Of a DNA stretch of 6,623 nucleotides, positions 1-5,396 are shown in pieces (positions within the stretch are counted from its first letter, which is position 1; each line of letters begins with the position of its first letter). Location: contig CAMLNY010000066.1 in assembly GCA_946481405.1 (NCBI GenBank), positions 1-6,623 on the forward strand. The letters are read 5' to 3'. A program made the position numbers and the translations under genes. The stretch comes from an uncultured Brevundimonas sp. (lineage in GTDB: Bacteria; Pseudomonadota; Alphaproteobacteria; Caulobacterales; Caulobacteraceae). The notes beneath the pieces were generated by a model. That model was not told where the DNA came from. It saw nothing but the letters and a program-made list of their open reading frames with translations, and searched no databases.

Positions 1-821
1 ATGGGGATGAACATCGCCGGCGAACGGACGCACTCCTCAAGAAGGCTAATCAGCCTGTCCTTGGGCAAGAGGCCGACGTCGGCGGCGAAGACCGTGAAGA
101 TGCAGCGCATCAGGAAGTGAGCGACATCTTCCGGATCGTGACCCTGGGCCTCCAGACGGCGCGAGACGACCGCCAGCTCATCGATGATCTCGCGCGTCAC
201 CGCAGCGGCATGGCGCGCCGGATCGAGCGATTTCGGATCAGTCCAGATGGCGCGAAGCCGATCCTGGATTTCGGATCGCGCCAGGTCGGCGTGGCCGAAG
301 CGAAAATGTTTGCGATCGGGAAACGGACTATAGCCGCGACCCGTGCCGGTGAAATCGGCCCAGACCTCGAAACTGCGGGCGACATCGCAGATCAGGACGA
401 AGGGTGGTGCGGGATGGTCGGCGGGAAGGTCGGCGACGTAGTTTTTCGCCTGGGTGCGCGCGTTGCGCATCAGGGCGTCCCAGCCCCTGCCGGCGGCATG
501 ACCGGACAGCAGGGCCTGATCGGCAGGACGGTGAGGCGACGGCGCCGCCTTGGCCCGGCCCGACCATCGCGACTGTTTGGCCTCCAGCACGAAGCAGCCG
601 CGCTTGTAGAGGTCGATGCGACGCGGCTGGGCGGCGCCGTCAAAGCCGGAGCGCACCGCGCGTTCGAAGACATAGTCGTTGTGGCGGGTCTCTGCGCTGG
701 CCGGGTCGGGCGTCGGCAGGCCGAGCGCGGTCAGCATCTCGACCAGATAAAGGGCCGCGTTTCCCCGTTCGGCGCCGCCGGCGCAGTTGATCCATTTGGC
801 GATGAACGCCTCTATATCCAC
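1..821 (-). CDS. MmeI-like (type IIL) restriction endonuclease-DNA methyltransferase, N-terminal 273 residues; 3' end outside window
   Basis: This is the start of a single-chain restriction-modification enzyme: proteins of this family cut DNA with an N-terminal nuclease and methylate adenine with a downstream methyltransferase domain, using one shared target-recognition domain. Seen: the frame is open from a GTG at 821 to the window edge. It starts with a 'DIEAFIAKW...GGAERGN' segment typical of the family N-terminus. A PD-(D/E)xK site follows, with D70, E80 and K82 in RIDLYKRGCFVLEAK. A helical spacer part ends in LMRCIFTVFAADVGLLP (about 239-255), a block these proteins carry before the methyltransferase domain. 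Known (from memory): MmeI uses D70-x9-E80-x-K82, so numbering from this GTG agrees exactly and supports the start. A GGGG stretch lies about 10 nt upstream. The methyltransferase motifs and recognition domain would lie left of the window, so activity and specificity cannot be judged. It is divergent from the extensin-like gene. Confidence 0.88.
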   Translation of the reverse strand, partial: MDIEAFIAKWINCAGGAERGNAALYLVEMLTALGLPTPDPASAETRHNDYVFERAVRSGFDGAAQPRRIDLYKRGCFVLEAKQSRWSGRAKAAPSPHRPADQALLSGHAAGRGWDALMRNARTQAKNYVADLPADHPAPPFVLICDVARSFEVWADFTGTGRGYSPFPDRKHFRFGHADLARSEIQDRLRAIWTDPKSLDPARHAAAVTREIIDELAVVSRRLEAQGHDPEDVAHFLMRCIFTVFAADVGLLPKDRLISLLEECVRSPAMFIP

Positions 822-834
822 GACCTGCCCCAAA

Positions 835-859
835 GGTTGTGTCGAAAGCGAAAACAACC
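835..859. promoter_or_regulatory. 25-bp inverted repeat upstream of the MmeI-like gene
   Basis: GGTTGT (835-840) and ACAACC (854-859) are perfect inverted arms around 13 bases. Inside them TCG (842-844) and CGA (849-851) form a smaller, nearly concentric dyad. The repeat ends 14 bp before the GTG start of the minus-strand gene. On the minus strand a TTGACC box at 875-880 could be a -35 element, in which case the repeat lies over the -10 region or early transcript, but the -10 match (TTGTTT) is poor. It may be an operator or an RNA stem; no regulator gene is adjacent in the window. Confidence 0.4.
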
Positions 860-940
860 AAAACGAGTCTTCAAGGTCAAGCTGGGCGCCGCAGGTTGAG
901 TCCGAGTGGGCAGGCCGGGCTCGCTTCCGCCTCTTTCTCC

Positions 941-958
941 CCTAGGCTGCCGGGGCGG
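941..958 (+). promoter_or_regulatory. Candidate promoter -10 region of the extensin-like gene
   Basis: CCTAGGCT at 941-948 resembles the GCTAnnnT -10 box of Caulobacterales promoters and lies 18 nt before the ATG at 959, implying a leader of only a few bases. No convincing -35 box was found. A GGGGCGG run (952-958) directly abuts the ATG and is too close to be an ordinary ribosome binding site. The similarity to the boxes before 2999 and 3071 is the main support. Confidence 0.3.
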
Positions 959-1750
959 ATGCGGCGGGATTCGGTGATGGCGATGAAGGCATGGAGTGGG
1001 ATTCTGGCGGCGGCGATGCTGCTCGCCGCCTGCGGCCGTCTGATCCCCGACACCACCCCGCCTCGCGGGTACATGCCCTATTCTCCGACGCCGGCGCCGC
1101 AACCCCAGCCGCCCGAACCCCGCCCCAGCGCTTATGTCGTGCCGGGGACTGGCGTGATCGATCAGCCGATCGACGGCGGGACGCTCGGCCGGGTGCAGAG
1201 GGTGACGCGGTCGCTGGAGCAGTGCGAGGCGGAGCTGACCTCGGCGCGGGTCAATTTCGTCGCAACGCCCGACCGCGTGAACTCCGAGACCTGTGGCCTG
1301 ACCGCGGCCGGGGTGCTGGGGCCGGATATGGGGACGGTGGCCCGGATGAATCCCGGAGACGTGACCATGACCTGCGCACTGGCGACAGCGGTCAGCGTCT
1401 GGCGACGCCAGTCGGTAGAGCCGGCGGCGCGCGAGCTTCTGGGGTCGGACGTGGTCCAGATCGACCACATGGGCGTCTACGCTTGCCGGCCTGTGAACAA
1501 CCAGTCGGGCAATCGGCCGAGCGCCCATTCACGGGCGGCGGCGCTCGACTTTTCAGGCGTGCGGCTGCGCGACGGGCGACGGATCACGGTGCGGGACGAC
1601 TGGAACGCAGGCGGTCCCGAAGCCGCCTTCCTGAGACGGATTCGGGACGACGCCTGTCACGTGTTCGGGACGACGCTGAGCCCCGATTACAACGCCCTGC
1701 ATCACGACCACCTCCACCTCGAGGCGGAGAGTGGTCGGTTGTGTCGTTAG
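959..1750 (+). CDS. Extensin-like family lipoprotein (263 aa)
   Basis: Predicted envelope lipoprotein of the bacterial extensin-like C-terminal family (PF06904). Seen: a short basic N-terminus and hydrophobic stretch end in the lipobox LLAAC, so C25 would be lipidated after signal peptidase II cleavage. A Pro-rich linker (about 34-63) follows, then the family domain (about 76-263). Landmarks are C89, C112-G, MTCALATAVSVW (137-148), VEPAA (153-157), the block SAHSRAAALD (188-197), ACHVF (232-236) and DYNALHHDHLHLE (243-255), ending in CR. Six cysteines in the domain suggest disulfides. The SxH...D and HxH pattern resembles M15/VanY-type zinc peptidases, so a role on peptidoglycan is possible, but the family's activity is not established. 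The start could also be ATG at 977 or 983; all three retain the lipobox. The gene is convergent with the next one, with one base between stops. Confidence 0.85.
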   Translation: MRRDSVMAMKAWSGILAAAMLLAACGRLIPDTTPPRGYMPYSPTPAPQPQPPEPRPSAYVVPGTGVIDQPIDGGTLGRVQRVTRSLEQCEAELTSARVNFVATPDRVNSETCGLTAAGVLGPDMGTVARMNPGDVTMTCALATAVSVWRRQSVEPAARELLGSDVVQIDHMGVYACRPVNNQSGNRPSAHSRAAALDFSGVRLRDGRRITVRDDWNAGGPEAAFLRRIRDDACHVFGTTLSPDYNALHHDHLHLEAESGRLCR

Positions 1751-1751
1751 A

Positions 1752-2633
1752 TCAGCGGCGGATGCGGGCCTGGACTTCCAGCTCGCCGATGCGGCGTTCC
1801 AGATAAGCCGCGTCGTCCGAAGAGGGGCGGGTTCGCGAATAGGCGGCCTCGAGTCGCGTCAGGTCCTCGAACTGAACCCGAATGGCGTCCTGCTGTCCGC
1901 GCGGCAGATTGTAGAGGGCGCGCTCGATCGCGGTCAGCCGGTCGCGCGGGGTCTGCTGCCAGCCGCCGCCGTTGCCGTAGTTGCCGCCCGGAATGCGGGC
2001 GTCGACGGCGTCGAGGCGGGCCTCGATATCCTGACGCTCGCGGGCGCTGAGACCGTCGCGCTGGAACTGGGCCTCCGCCGTGACGATGGCGGCGTAGTCG
2101 CTGCGCAGGCGGGTCGCCTCGGTGCGGGTCAGGGTGCGGGCGTTCACAGCGGCGGTGACGCGCGCCTCGAAGTCCGCGCGGCCGTCGGCGGCGGACTGGT
2201 ACCCGCCCAGATCATCGCCATAGCCGCCGTCCTCAAGCGCCGAGGTCAGGGCGTTGTAGCGGCTCGTCAGGTCCGAGCGCTCCTGCGTGGTGAAGCGGCC
2301 GTCGGAGGCGTACCGAGCCTCCAGCTGGACGAGGGCGTCATAGTCCGTGCGGATGCGGTCGGCCGACCAGGACGACAGGGCGCCCGATCGGACCTGGGCG
2401 TCCAGGCGCGTGTTGAAGGTCGATTGCTGACTGCCGAGGGCTCGCCGGCCTCGGCTCCACTCGGAATCGAGCGACCCCATGGTCTGCCCGCCGAACAGGT
2501 TCTGCAGGATCTGGCCGAAGACTTCTTGTCCGGTCGGCTGCTGGTTGTAGCTGCTCTGTGCCTGCGCCATCGGCGCCAGCGAGAGAACGACGGCGCCGGC
2601 CGCCAGGGCCGTGAAGGTATTGATGGATTTCAT
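1752..2633 (-). CDS. Exported triple-repeat helical protein of unknown function (293 aa)
   Basis: No known family was recognised. Seen: a signal peptide with a hydrophobic core (about 8-20) and an AQA|Q cleavage site after residue 25, so the mature protein should be periplasmic or secreted. A Gln/Ser-rich segment with a short amphipathic helix (EVFGQILQNLFGG, 37-49) comes first. Three related helical units of about 60 residues follow: 73-134, 154-214 and 229-293. Units 1 and 2 share a pattern of F-x2-R at the start, then IR/LR-(S/T)-DY, an LEA/AEA step, a DG turn and an ERxDL/ERQDI helix; unit 3 is more diverged. Gly/Tyr-rich linkers (136-146 and 215-226) separate the units. Charge-rich helices with few cysteines suggest a coiled-coil or bundle structure. 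The ATG at 2633 has GGAGAG 7 nt upstream. It lies 69 bp downstream of the 98-aa gene on the same strand and may be co-transcribed. Confidence 0.85.
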   Translation of the reverse strand: MKSINTFTALAAGAVVLSLAPMAQAQSSYNQQPTGQEVFGQILQNLFGGQTMGSLDSEWSRGRRALGSQQSTFNTRLDAQVRSGALSSWSADRIRTDYDALVQLEARYASDGRFTTQERSDLTSRYNALTSALEDGGYGDDLGGYQSAADGRADFEARVTAAVNARTLTRTEATRLRSDYAAIVTAEAQFQRDGLSARERQDIEARLDAVDARIPGGNYGNGGGWQQTPRDRLTAIERALYNLPRGQQDAIRVQFEDLTRLEAAYSRTRPSSDDAAYLERRIGELEVQARIRR

Positions 2634-2652
2634 AGGGATGCTCTCCGGCGAT

Positions 2653-2678
2653 GTTCGCCCTGTCTGGGTCAGGAGAAC
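2653..2678. repeat. Imperfect dyad upstream of the exported repeat protein
   Basis: GTTC (2653-2656) pairs with GAAC (2675-2678), and inside these CCTG pairs with CAGG around a TCTGGGT loop, with one extra unpaired base on the left arm. It lies 20-45 bp before the ATG at 2633 in the gap between the two minus-strand genes. It may be an operator or a 5' leader stem-loop. It has no T-run, so a terminator is unlikely. Confidence 0.22.
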
Positions 2679-2702
2679 GGCGTGCGGCAGGGTTGGTTGC
2701 CG

Positions 2703-2999
2703 TCAGAGCGCTTCCCTGCGGCGGACCCGGTCCGGACCCAGAACCTCGCACAGGGCGTCGAAGATCGCGTTGCCCTCGGCCCGCCAGGCGGCCTCGGCCG
2801 CGGGGTCGGGGAAACGGCTGTCAGGCGGGCAGGCGTCGTCAAAGATGGCCTGAAAGGCTTGGTCCCAGAGCCGGACGCGTTCGGCGAGGGCGGCCGGGAT
2901 CGGCAGGTCGGCGGGATCGAGGCTGTCGCCTGTGGCATCGTCCCACGTGGGCCAGCACTGGAATTCAGGGGCGATGCGGAGGACGAGCGGGCTGGCCAT
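2703..2999 (-). CDS. Small conserved-looking protein of unknown function (98 aa)
   Basis: Function unknown. Seen: a soluble, acidic protein with no signal peptide or membrane segment. It begins with a short beta-like stretch and the aromatic motif FQCWPTWDD (13-21), then DPADLPIP (28-35). A helix containing RVRLWDQAFQAIFDD (41-55) follows, then a SRFPDPAAEAAWRAEG turn-helix (61-76) and a final helix (DALCEVLG, 81-88). From memory, small uncharacterised proteins with this order (CWPxW, DPxxLPI, LWxxxF, SxFxxPxxxxxxxxEG) occur widely in bacteria, which supports a real gene. Codon third positions are strongly G/C. The ATG at 2999 is preceded by GCTAGCGT at a spacing typical of leaderless transcripts and by no ribosome binding site. 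It may be transcribed together with the downstream exported repeat protein. Confidence 0.72.
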   Translation of the reverse strand: MASPLVLRIAPEFQCWPTWDDATGDSLDPADLPIPAALAERVRLWDQAFQAIFDDACPPDSRFPDPAAEAAWRAEGNAIFDALCEVLGPDRVRRREAL

Positions 3000-3005
3000 G
3001 GCCGG

Positions 3006-3013
3006 ACGCTAGC
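3006..3013 (-). promoter_or_regulatory. Candidate leaderless promoter -10 box for the 98-aa gene
   Basis: On the minus strand GCTAGCGT starts exactly 14 nt before the ATG at 2999 and is followed by CCGGCC. This matches the GCTA-type -10 consensus known from Caulobacter housekeeping promoters and would place transcription start at or next to the A of the ATG. No clear -35 was found. The opposite strand of the same gap carries a box with identical spacing. Confidence 0.42.
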
Positions 3014-3056
3014 GGCTTCCGGATCGGGAGGCGACGGGCATTCGCGCCGCAGCCAT

Positions 3057-3064
3057 GCTACGGT
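3057..3064 (+). promoter_or_regulatory. Candidate leaderless promoter -10 box for the 60-aa gene
   Basis: GCTACGGT starts 14 nt before the ATG at 3071 and is followed by TCCGGC, mirroring the divergent box at 3006-3013. There is no Shine-Dalgarno sequence between it and the ATG, so a leaderless mRNA is inferred. A weak TTCGCGC at 3041-3047 is the nearest -35-like word, but its spacing is short. Confidence 0.42.
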
Positions 3065-3070
3065 TCCGGC

Positions 3071-3253
3071 ATGAGCGATCCGCAAGACGAACCCGACGCC
3101 GCCCCTGCTGGAGAGACCCCGGTCCAGAAGGCGCTGAGGTTGAAGAAGGCGAAGCTGGACGCCCGGCCGAAGCCGCCGCGCGGCGGTCGTTTCCAGCGCG
3201 AACAGGCGGCCGGGATCGCACCCGGCGCCAACCGGCCGTGGACGCACAAATAG
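3071..3253 (+). CDS. Small basic protein of unknown function (60 aa)
   Basis: Function unknown. Seen: an acidic, Pro/Ala-rich N-terminus (1-18), a lysine-rich helix (KALRLKKAKLDARPK, 20-34) and a Gly/Arg tail with PPRGGRFQREQAAGIAPG (35-52) ending in NRPWTHK. There is no membrane segment or cysteine. The basic tail and short length would suit a nucleic-acid or ribosome-associated protein, but this is a guess. The start is chosen because the frame changes from meaningless to compositionally protein-like at this ATG and a GCTACGGT box lies 14 nt upstream. An ATG within the overlapping frame at 3055 gives only an Arg-rich shadow. Divergent from the 98-aa gene across a 71-bp gap. Confidence 0.66.
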   Translation: MSDPQDEPDAAPAGETPVQKALRLKKAKLDARPKPPRGGRFQREQAAGIAPGANRPWTHK

Positions 3254-3315
3254 GCAGACCTCGCCGACGGTGACGCTGTCCGTTTACCGCGAGACTCCGG
3301 CGGCGAACCACGCCA

Positions 3316-3329
3316 TGTTCGACGGAACA
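3316..3329. promoter_or_regulatory. TGTTC-N4-GAACA inverted repeat upstream of the PEP mutase-like gene
   Basis: A perfect 5-bp-arm dyad sits one base before the AAGGAG ribosome binding site, so a bound repressor or RNA stem there would affect expression. The rest of the 89-nt gap (3254-3342) shows no clear promoter. The site is not the alphaproteobacterial LexA box, which is a direct repeat GTTC-N7-GTTC. Confidence 0.28.
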
Positions 3330-3330
3330 A

Positions 3331-3336
3331 AAGGAG
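3331..3336 (+). promoter_or_regulatory. Ribosome binding site deciding the start of the PEP mutase-like gene
   Basis: AAGGAG lies 3 nt before an ATG at 3340 and 6 nt before the adjacent in-frame ATG at 3343. The longer spacing is the normal one, so 3343 is taken as the start; the choice changes the protein by one methionine only. Confidence 0.7.
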
Positions 3337-3342
3337 ATCATG

Positions 3343-4131
3343 ATGTCCGCTTCCGTGACCTTCCACGCCTTGCATTCCAACGGCCTGCTGATCCTGCCCA
3401 ACGCCTGGGATGCGGCGTCCGCAGCCTTGTCCATCGCGGCGGGAGCGAAGGCGGTGGCGACGACCAGCGCGGGCGTGGCCTGGTCTCTGGGATGGCCCGA
3501 TGCGGCACAGCCTCCGGAAGCGGAGCTGATGGGCGCGCTGGCGCGGATGGTCCGCGTGGCCGGCGACACGCCGGTCAGCGCCGACATCGAGGGCGGCTTC
3601 TCCGATGATCCTGTCGAGGCGGCGGGTTTCGCGCGGCGGACTTGGGAGACGGGCGCGGTCGGCATCAATATCGAGGACCGGCTGGGGACGGCCGAGTTGC
3701 TCGCCGACAAGATCGCCGCCATCCGCGCAGCGGTCGGGCCGGGCCTGTTCATCAATGCGCGCTGCGATCTCTGGCTCATGGGCATCGGCCCGGTCGAGGG
3801 GCGGCTTGAGGAAGCGGTGCGCCGGGCCTCCCTCTACAAGGCGGCGGGAGCCGACGGTCTGTTCATGCCGGGAGTGACCGAGGAGGCGACGATCCGCGCG
3901 CTGGTCGATCTGGGCATGCCGCTGAACCTGCTGGCCCGCCCGACCCTGCCGGGCGCGAAGGCGCTGGAGGCGCTGGGTGTGCGACGACTGAGCGCCGGGT
4001 CGAACATTTCGGCGGCGGCCTACGGGACGGCGGACCGGCTGACGCGCGGCTTCCTCGCCGACGGGGACTCGAAACCGCAGGCGGCGGAGGCGTTCGACTA
4101 TGGCGCGCTGAACGGCCTGATGAAGCCGTGA
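3343..4131 (+). CDS. Isocitrate lyase/phosphoenolpyruvate mutase superfamily protein (262 aa)
   Basis: Predicted cytoplasmic TIM-barrel enzyme of the ICL/PEP mutase superfamily, which makes or breaks C-C or C-P bonds next to a carboxylate with Mg2+. Seen in order: PNAWDAASA (19-27), the strand-loop TTSAGVAWSLGWPD (40-53), the metal-site region SADIEGGF (79-86), GINIEDR (107-113), FINARCD (136-142), GADGLFMPG (169-177) and a late RLSAGS (215-220). The length is that of the short family form. The KKCGH signature of isocitrate and methylisocitrate lyases is absent, so it is probably not a true lyase of those pathways. Related proteins are annotated as oxaloacetate decarboxylases, carboxyphosphonoenolpyruvate mutases or hypothetical. 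The substrate cannot be deduced. Its TGA overlaps the GTG of the Ogt gene, indicating translational coupling, and no phosphonate genes are nearby. Confidence 0.88.
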   Translation: MSASVTFHALHSNGLLILPNAWDAASAALSIAAGAKAVATTSAGVAWSLGWPDAAQPPEAELMGALARMVRVAGDTPVSADIEGGFSDDPVEAAGFARRTWETGAVGINIEDRLGTAELLADKIAAIRAAVGPGLFINARCDLWLMGIGPVEGRLEEAVRRASLYKAAGADGLFMPGVTEEATIRALVDLGMPLNLLARPTLPGAKALEALGVRRLSAGSNISAAAYGTADRLTRGFLADGDSKPQAAEAFDYGALNGLMKP

Positions 4132-4637
4132 GGCTGATCGCGTCAGAGGTTGCGTCGCCGATCGGATCGCTGGCGCTGACGGTTGACGAGGACGGCCGGC
4201 TGCGCGGCGTCTCCTTTGGCGAGGGGCTTAAGCGGGCGATGGCGCGGGAATATCCGGGTGTGGCTCTGGAGCCGGGTCAGACGTCGGCGCACATCACGGC
4301 GGCGCTCGACGACTATTTCGCCGACGATCCGGCGGCCCTGATGCGGATTGAATGGTCGCTGGATGGCGCGGCCGCCGGGGACGGATTTCGGGCTCGGGTC
4401 TGGCGCGCCCTTTGGGAGGTGCCCGTCGGCCAGACCATCTCCTATGGCGAGATGGCGAAGCGGGCCGGGGAGCCGGGGGCGGCCCAGGCGGCGGGGGTGG
4501 CCCTGAACCGGAACCCCATTCCGCTGGTGCTGGCGTGTCATCGGGTCGTGGGCGCCGACGGAGCCATGGTCGGCTTCGGCGGCGGACTGGAGCGCAAGAC
4601 CTGGCTGTTACGGCACGAGGGGGCTCTGCTGATCTGA
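4128..4637 (+). CDS. ogt: Methylated-DNA-[protein]-cysteine S-methyltransferase (O6-alkylguanine repair, 169 aa)
   Basis: Suicide DNA repair protein that moves an alkyl group from O6-alkylguanine to its own cysteine. Seen: an N-terminal RNase-H-like domain (about 1-80) and the C-terminal winged-helix domain (about 87-167), with FRARVWRALWEVPVGQTISYGEMA (split: 87-100 and 101-110), the Asn-Pro hinge NP (129-130), active-site C137 in LACHRVVG, and GFGGGLERK...LLRHEG (149-165). Length is typical for Ogt. Two positions differ from the textbook form: Ala136 replaces the Pro of PCHRV, and Gln120 sits where human MGMT has its arginine finger R128. Tyr106, His138 and Glu164 are kept, so activity is still likely. 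The GTG start overlaps the preceding TGA (4-bp GTGA overlap), so it should be expressed with the PEP mutase-like gene. No Ada regulator or SOS box was seen. Confidence 0.92.
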   Translation: MRLIASEVASPIGSLALTVDEDGRLRGVSFGEGLKRAMAREYPGVALEPGQTSAHITAALDDYFADDPAALMRIEWSLDGAAAGDGFRARVWRALWEVPVGQTISYGEMAKRAGEPGAAQAAGVALNRNPIPLVLACHRVVGADGAMVGFGGGLERKTWLLRHEGALLI

Positions 4638-4641
4638 CCGC

Positions 4642-4692
4642 TTGACGTCGTGTAACCTATAGGTGATATGTAACCCCAAGGTGACATTCACC
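4642..4692 (+). promoter_or_regulatory. Promoter with phased half-site operator array upstream of the membrane protein-Xre operon
   Basis: TTGACG (4642-4647) is a good -35 box; with a 16-19 bp spacer only weak -10 words are found (TGATAT or GATATG around 4664-4670). Overlapping this is an array of TNACC half-sites in alternating orientation, beginning at 4653, 4662, 4671, 4680 and 4688. The first four form two 18-bp tandem units (TGTAACC-N4-GGTGAnA, 14 of 18 identical), the first containing the palindrome ACCTATAGGT. The last pair makes GGTGA-CAT-TCACC just before the GGAGG ribosome binding site. The arrangement suits a small dimeric Xre repressor, and one is encoded second in this operon, so autorepression is inferred. 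Confidence 0.6.
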
Positions 4693-4703
4693 CGGAGGCG
4701 GAG

Positions 4704-5396
4704 ATGACGGCCATGGACGAGCGGGAACTGCAGAAGGAGGCGCGGGCGCGGCGGCGGAAATTCCGGGGCTCGCTGGCCACGGTTGTTCTGGGCGCCGCCA
4801 TGGCGGGCGTCGGCTTCGTCGTGGGAAGCGCGCGGACCGGGGACGAGGCGACGGGCTGGGGCGTACTGGCCGGGATAGGCGCGGGCCTGATCTTCGGCGG
4901 CGCGATCATGGCCTTCTTCACGCGGCCGGGCGCAAACGGCTGGCGATCCGAGACCGAGCCGCTGAAGCGTGACCGGCTGCAGGCCCAGCGGGCGAACCAG
5001 CTTTGGCTCCTGCCGATGGTGGGCATCGCCTTCCTGGCCCAGGCCACGCAGGCGATGCAGGACATCCTGGCCGGGGAGGGCGGACTGGCGGACTGGCTGC
5101 GTGCGGTCCTGCCCGTGCTCTACGCCTGGGTCGTGGCGGCCATCGCTATGGGCTGGGACTACCAGTCGCGAAAGAACAGGCGGTTCATGGAGGACGAGCT
5201 GACGGGCGTGCTGCGGGCGCGGGCGATCGGGGCGGCCTTCGTGGTGCTGATGCTGGGCGCCACGGTCGCCTGGGGTCTGGGTCTGTGGCGGCCCGATCTG
5301 GGCGTCACGGCCCTGCCCTTCGTCCTGACCGCGGCCGGGGCGACGGCGGGCATCCGCTTCGCCTGGCTGGACCGGGAGTACGGCCGGGATGGCTGA
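4704..5396 (+). CDS. Six-helix integral membrane protein of unknown function, paired with an Xre regulator (230 aa)
   Basis: No family was recognised. Seen: a charged N-terminal cytoplasmic tail (MDERELQKEARARRRKF, 4-20), then six likely membrane segments at about 24-42, 52-72, 101-118, 132-151, 173-193 and 201-220. A basic cytoplasmic loop (about 81-98) and a second charged loop (DYQSRKNRRFMEDE, 152-165) fit a cytoplasmic N- and C-terminus. There is no signal peptide, transporter signature or catalytic motif. GGAGG at 4694-4698 lies 5 nt before the ATG; an ATG at 4713 is an alternative. Its last 8 bases (ATGGCTGA) overlap the start of the Xre gene, so the two are coupled. Small Xre repressors of this kind are often encoded beside a multi-pass membrane protein, but the job of such pairs is mostly unknown. 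Confidence 0.85.
   Translation: MTAMDERELQKEARARRRKFRGSLATVVLGAAMAGVGFVVGSARTGDEATGWGVLAGIGAGLIFGGAIMAFFTRPGANGWRSETEPLKRDRLQAQRANQLWLLPMVGIAFLAQATQAMQDILAGEGGLADWLRAVLPVLYAWVVAAIAMGWDYQSRKNRRFMEDELTGVLRARAIGAAFVVLMLGATVAWGLGLWRPDLGVTALPFVLTAAGATAGIRFAWLDREYGRDG

Noticed and set aside
117..899. A 260-codon plus-strand open frame at the left end
   Set aside because: It lies antisense to the MmeI-like gene, which shows family motifs; the plus-strand product shows none.
1731..3074. A 447-codon plus-strand open frame opposite the two minus-strand genes
   Set aside because: The protein is low in order, Arg/Gly/Val-rich and has no domain. The minus strand has a clear signal peptide and internal repeats in the same place, so this is a GC-rich shadow frame.
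3305..3329. Possible LexA/SOS box upstream of the PEP mutase-Ogt operon
   Set aside because: GAAC and GTTC words are present, but their order and spacing (N8 and N4) do not match the alphaproteobacterial GTTC-N7-GTTC or the Gram-positive GAAC-N4-GTTC forms.
3009..3785. A 258-codon minus-strand open frame over the 60-aa gene and the PEP mutase-like gene
   Set aside because: Ser/Arg/Pro-rich with no domain; the PEP mutase motifs are on the plus strand.
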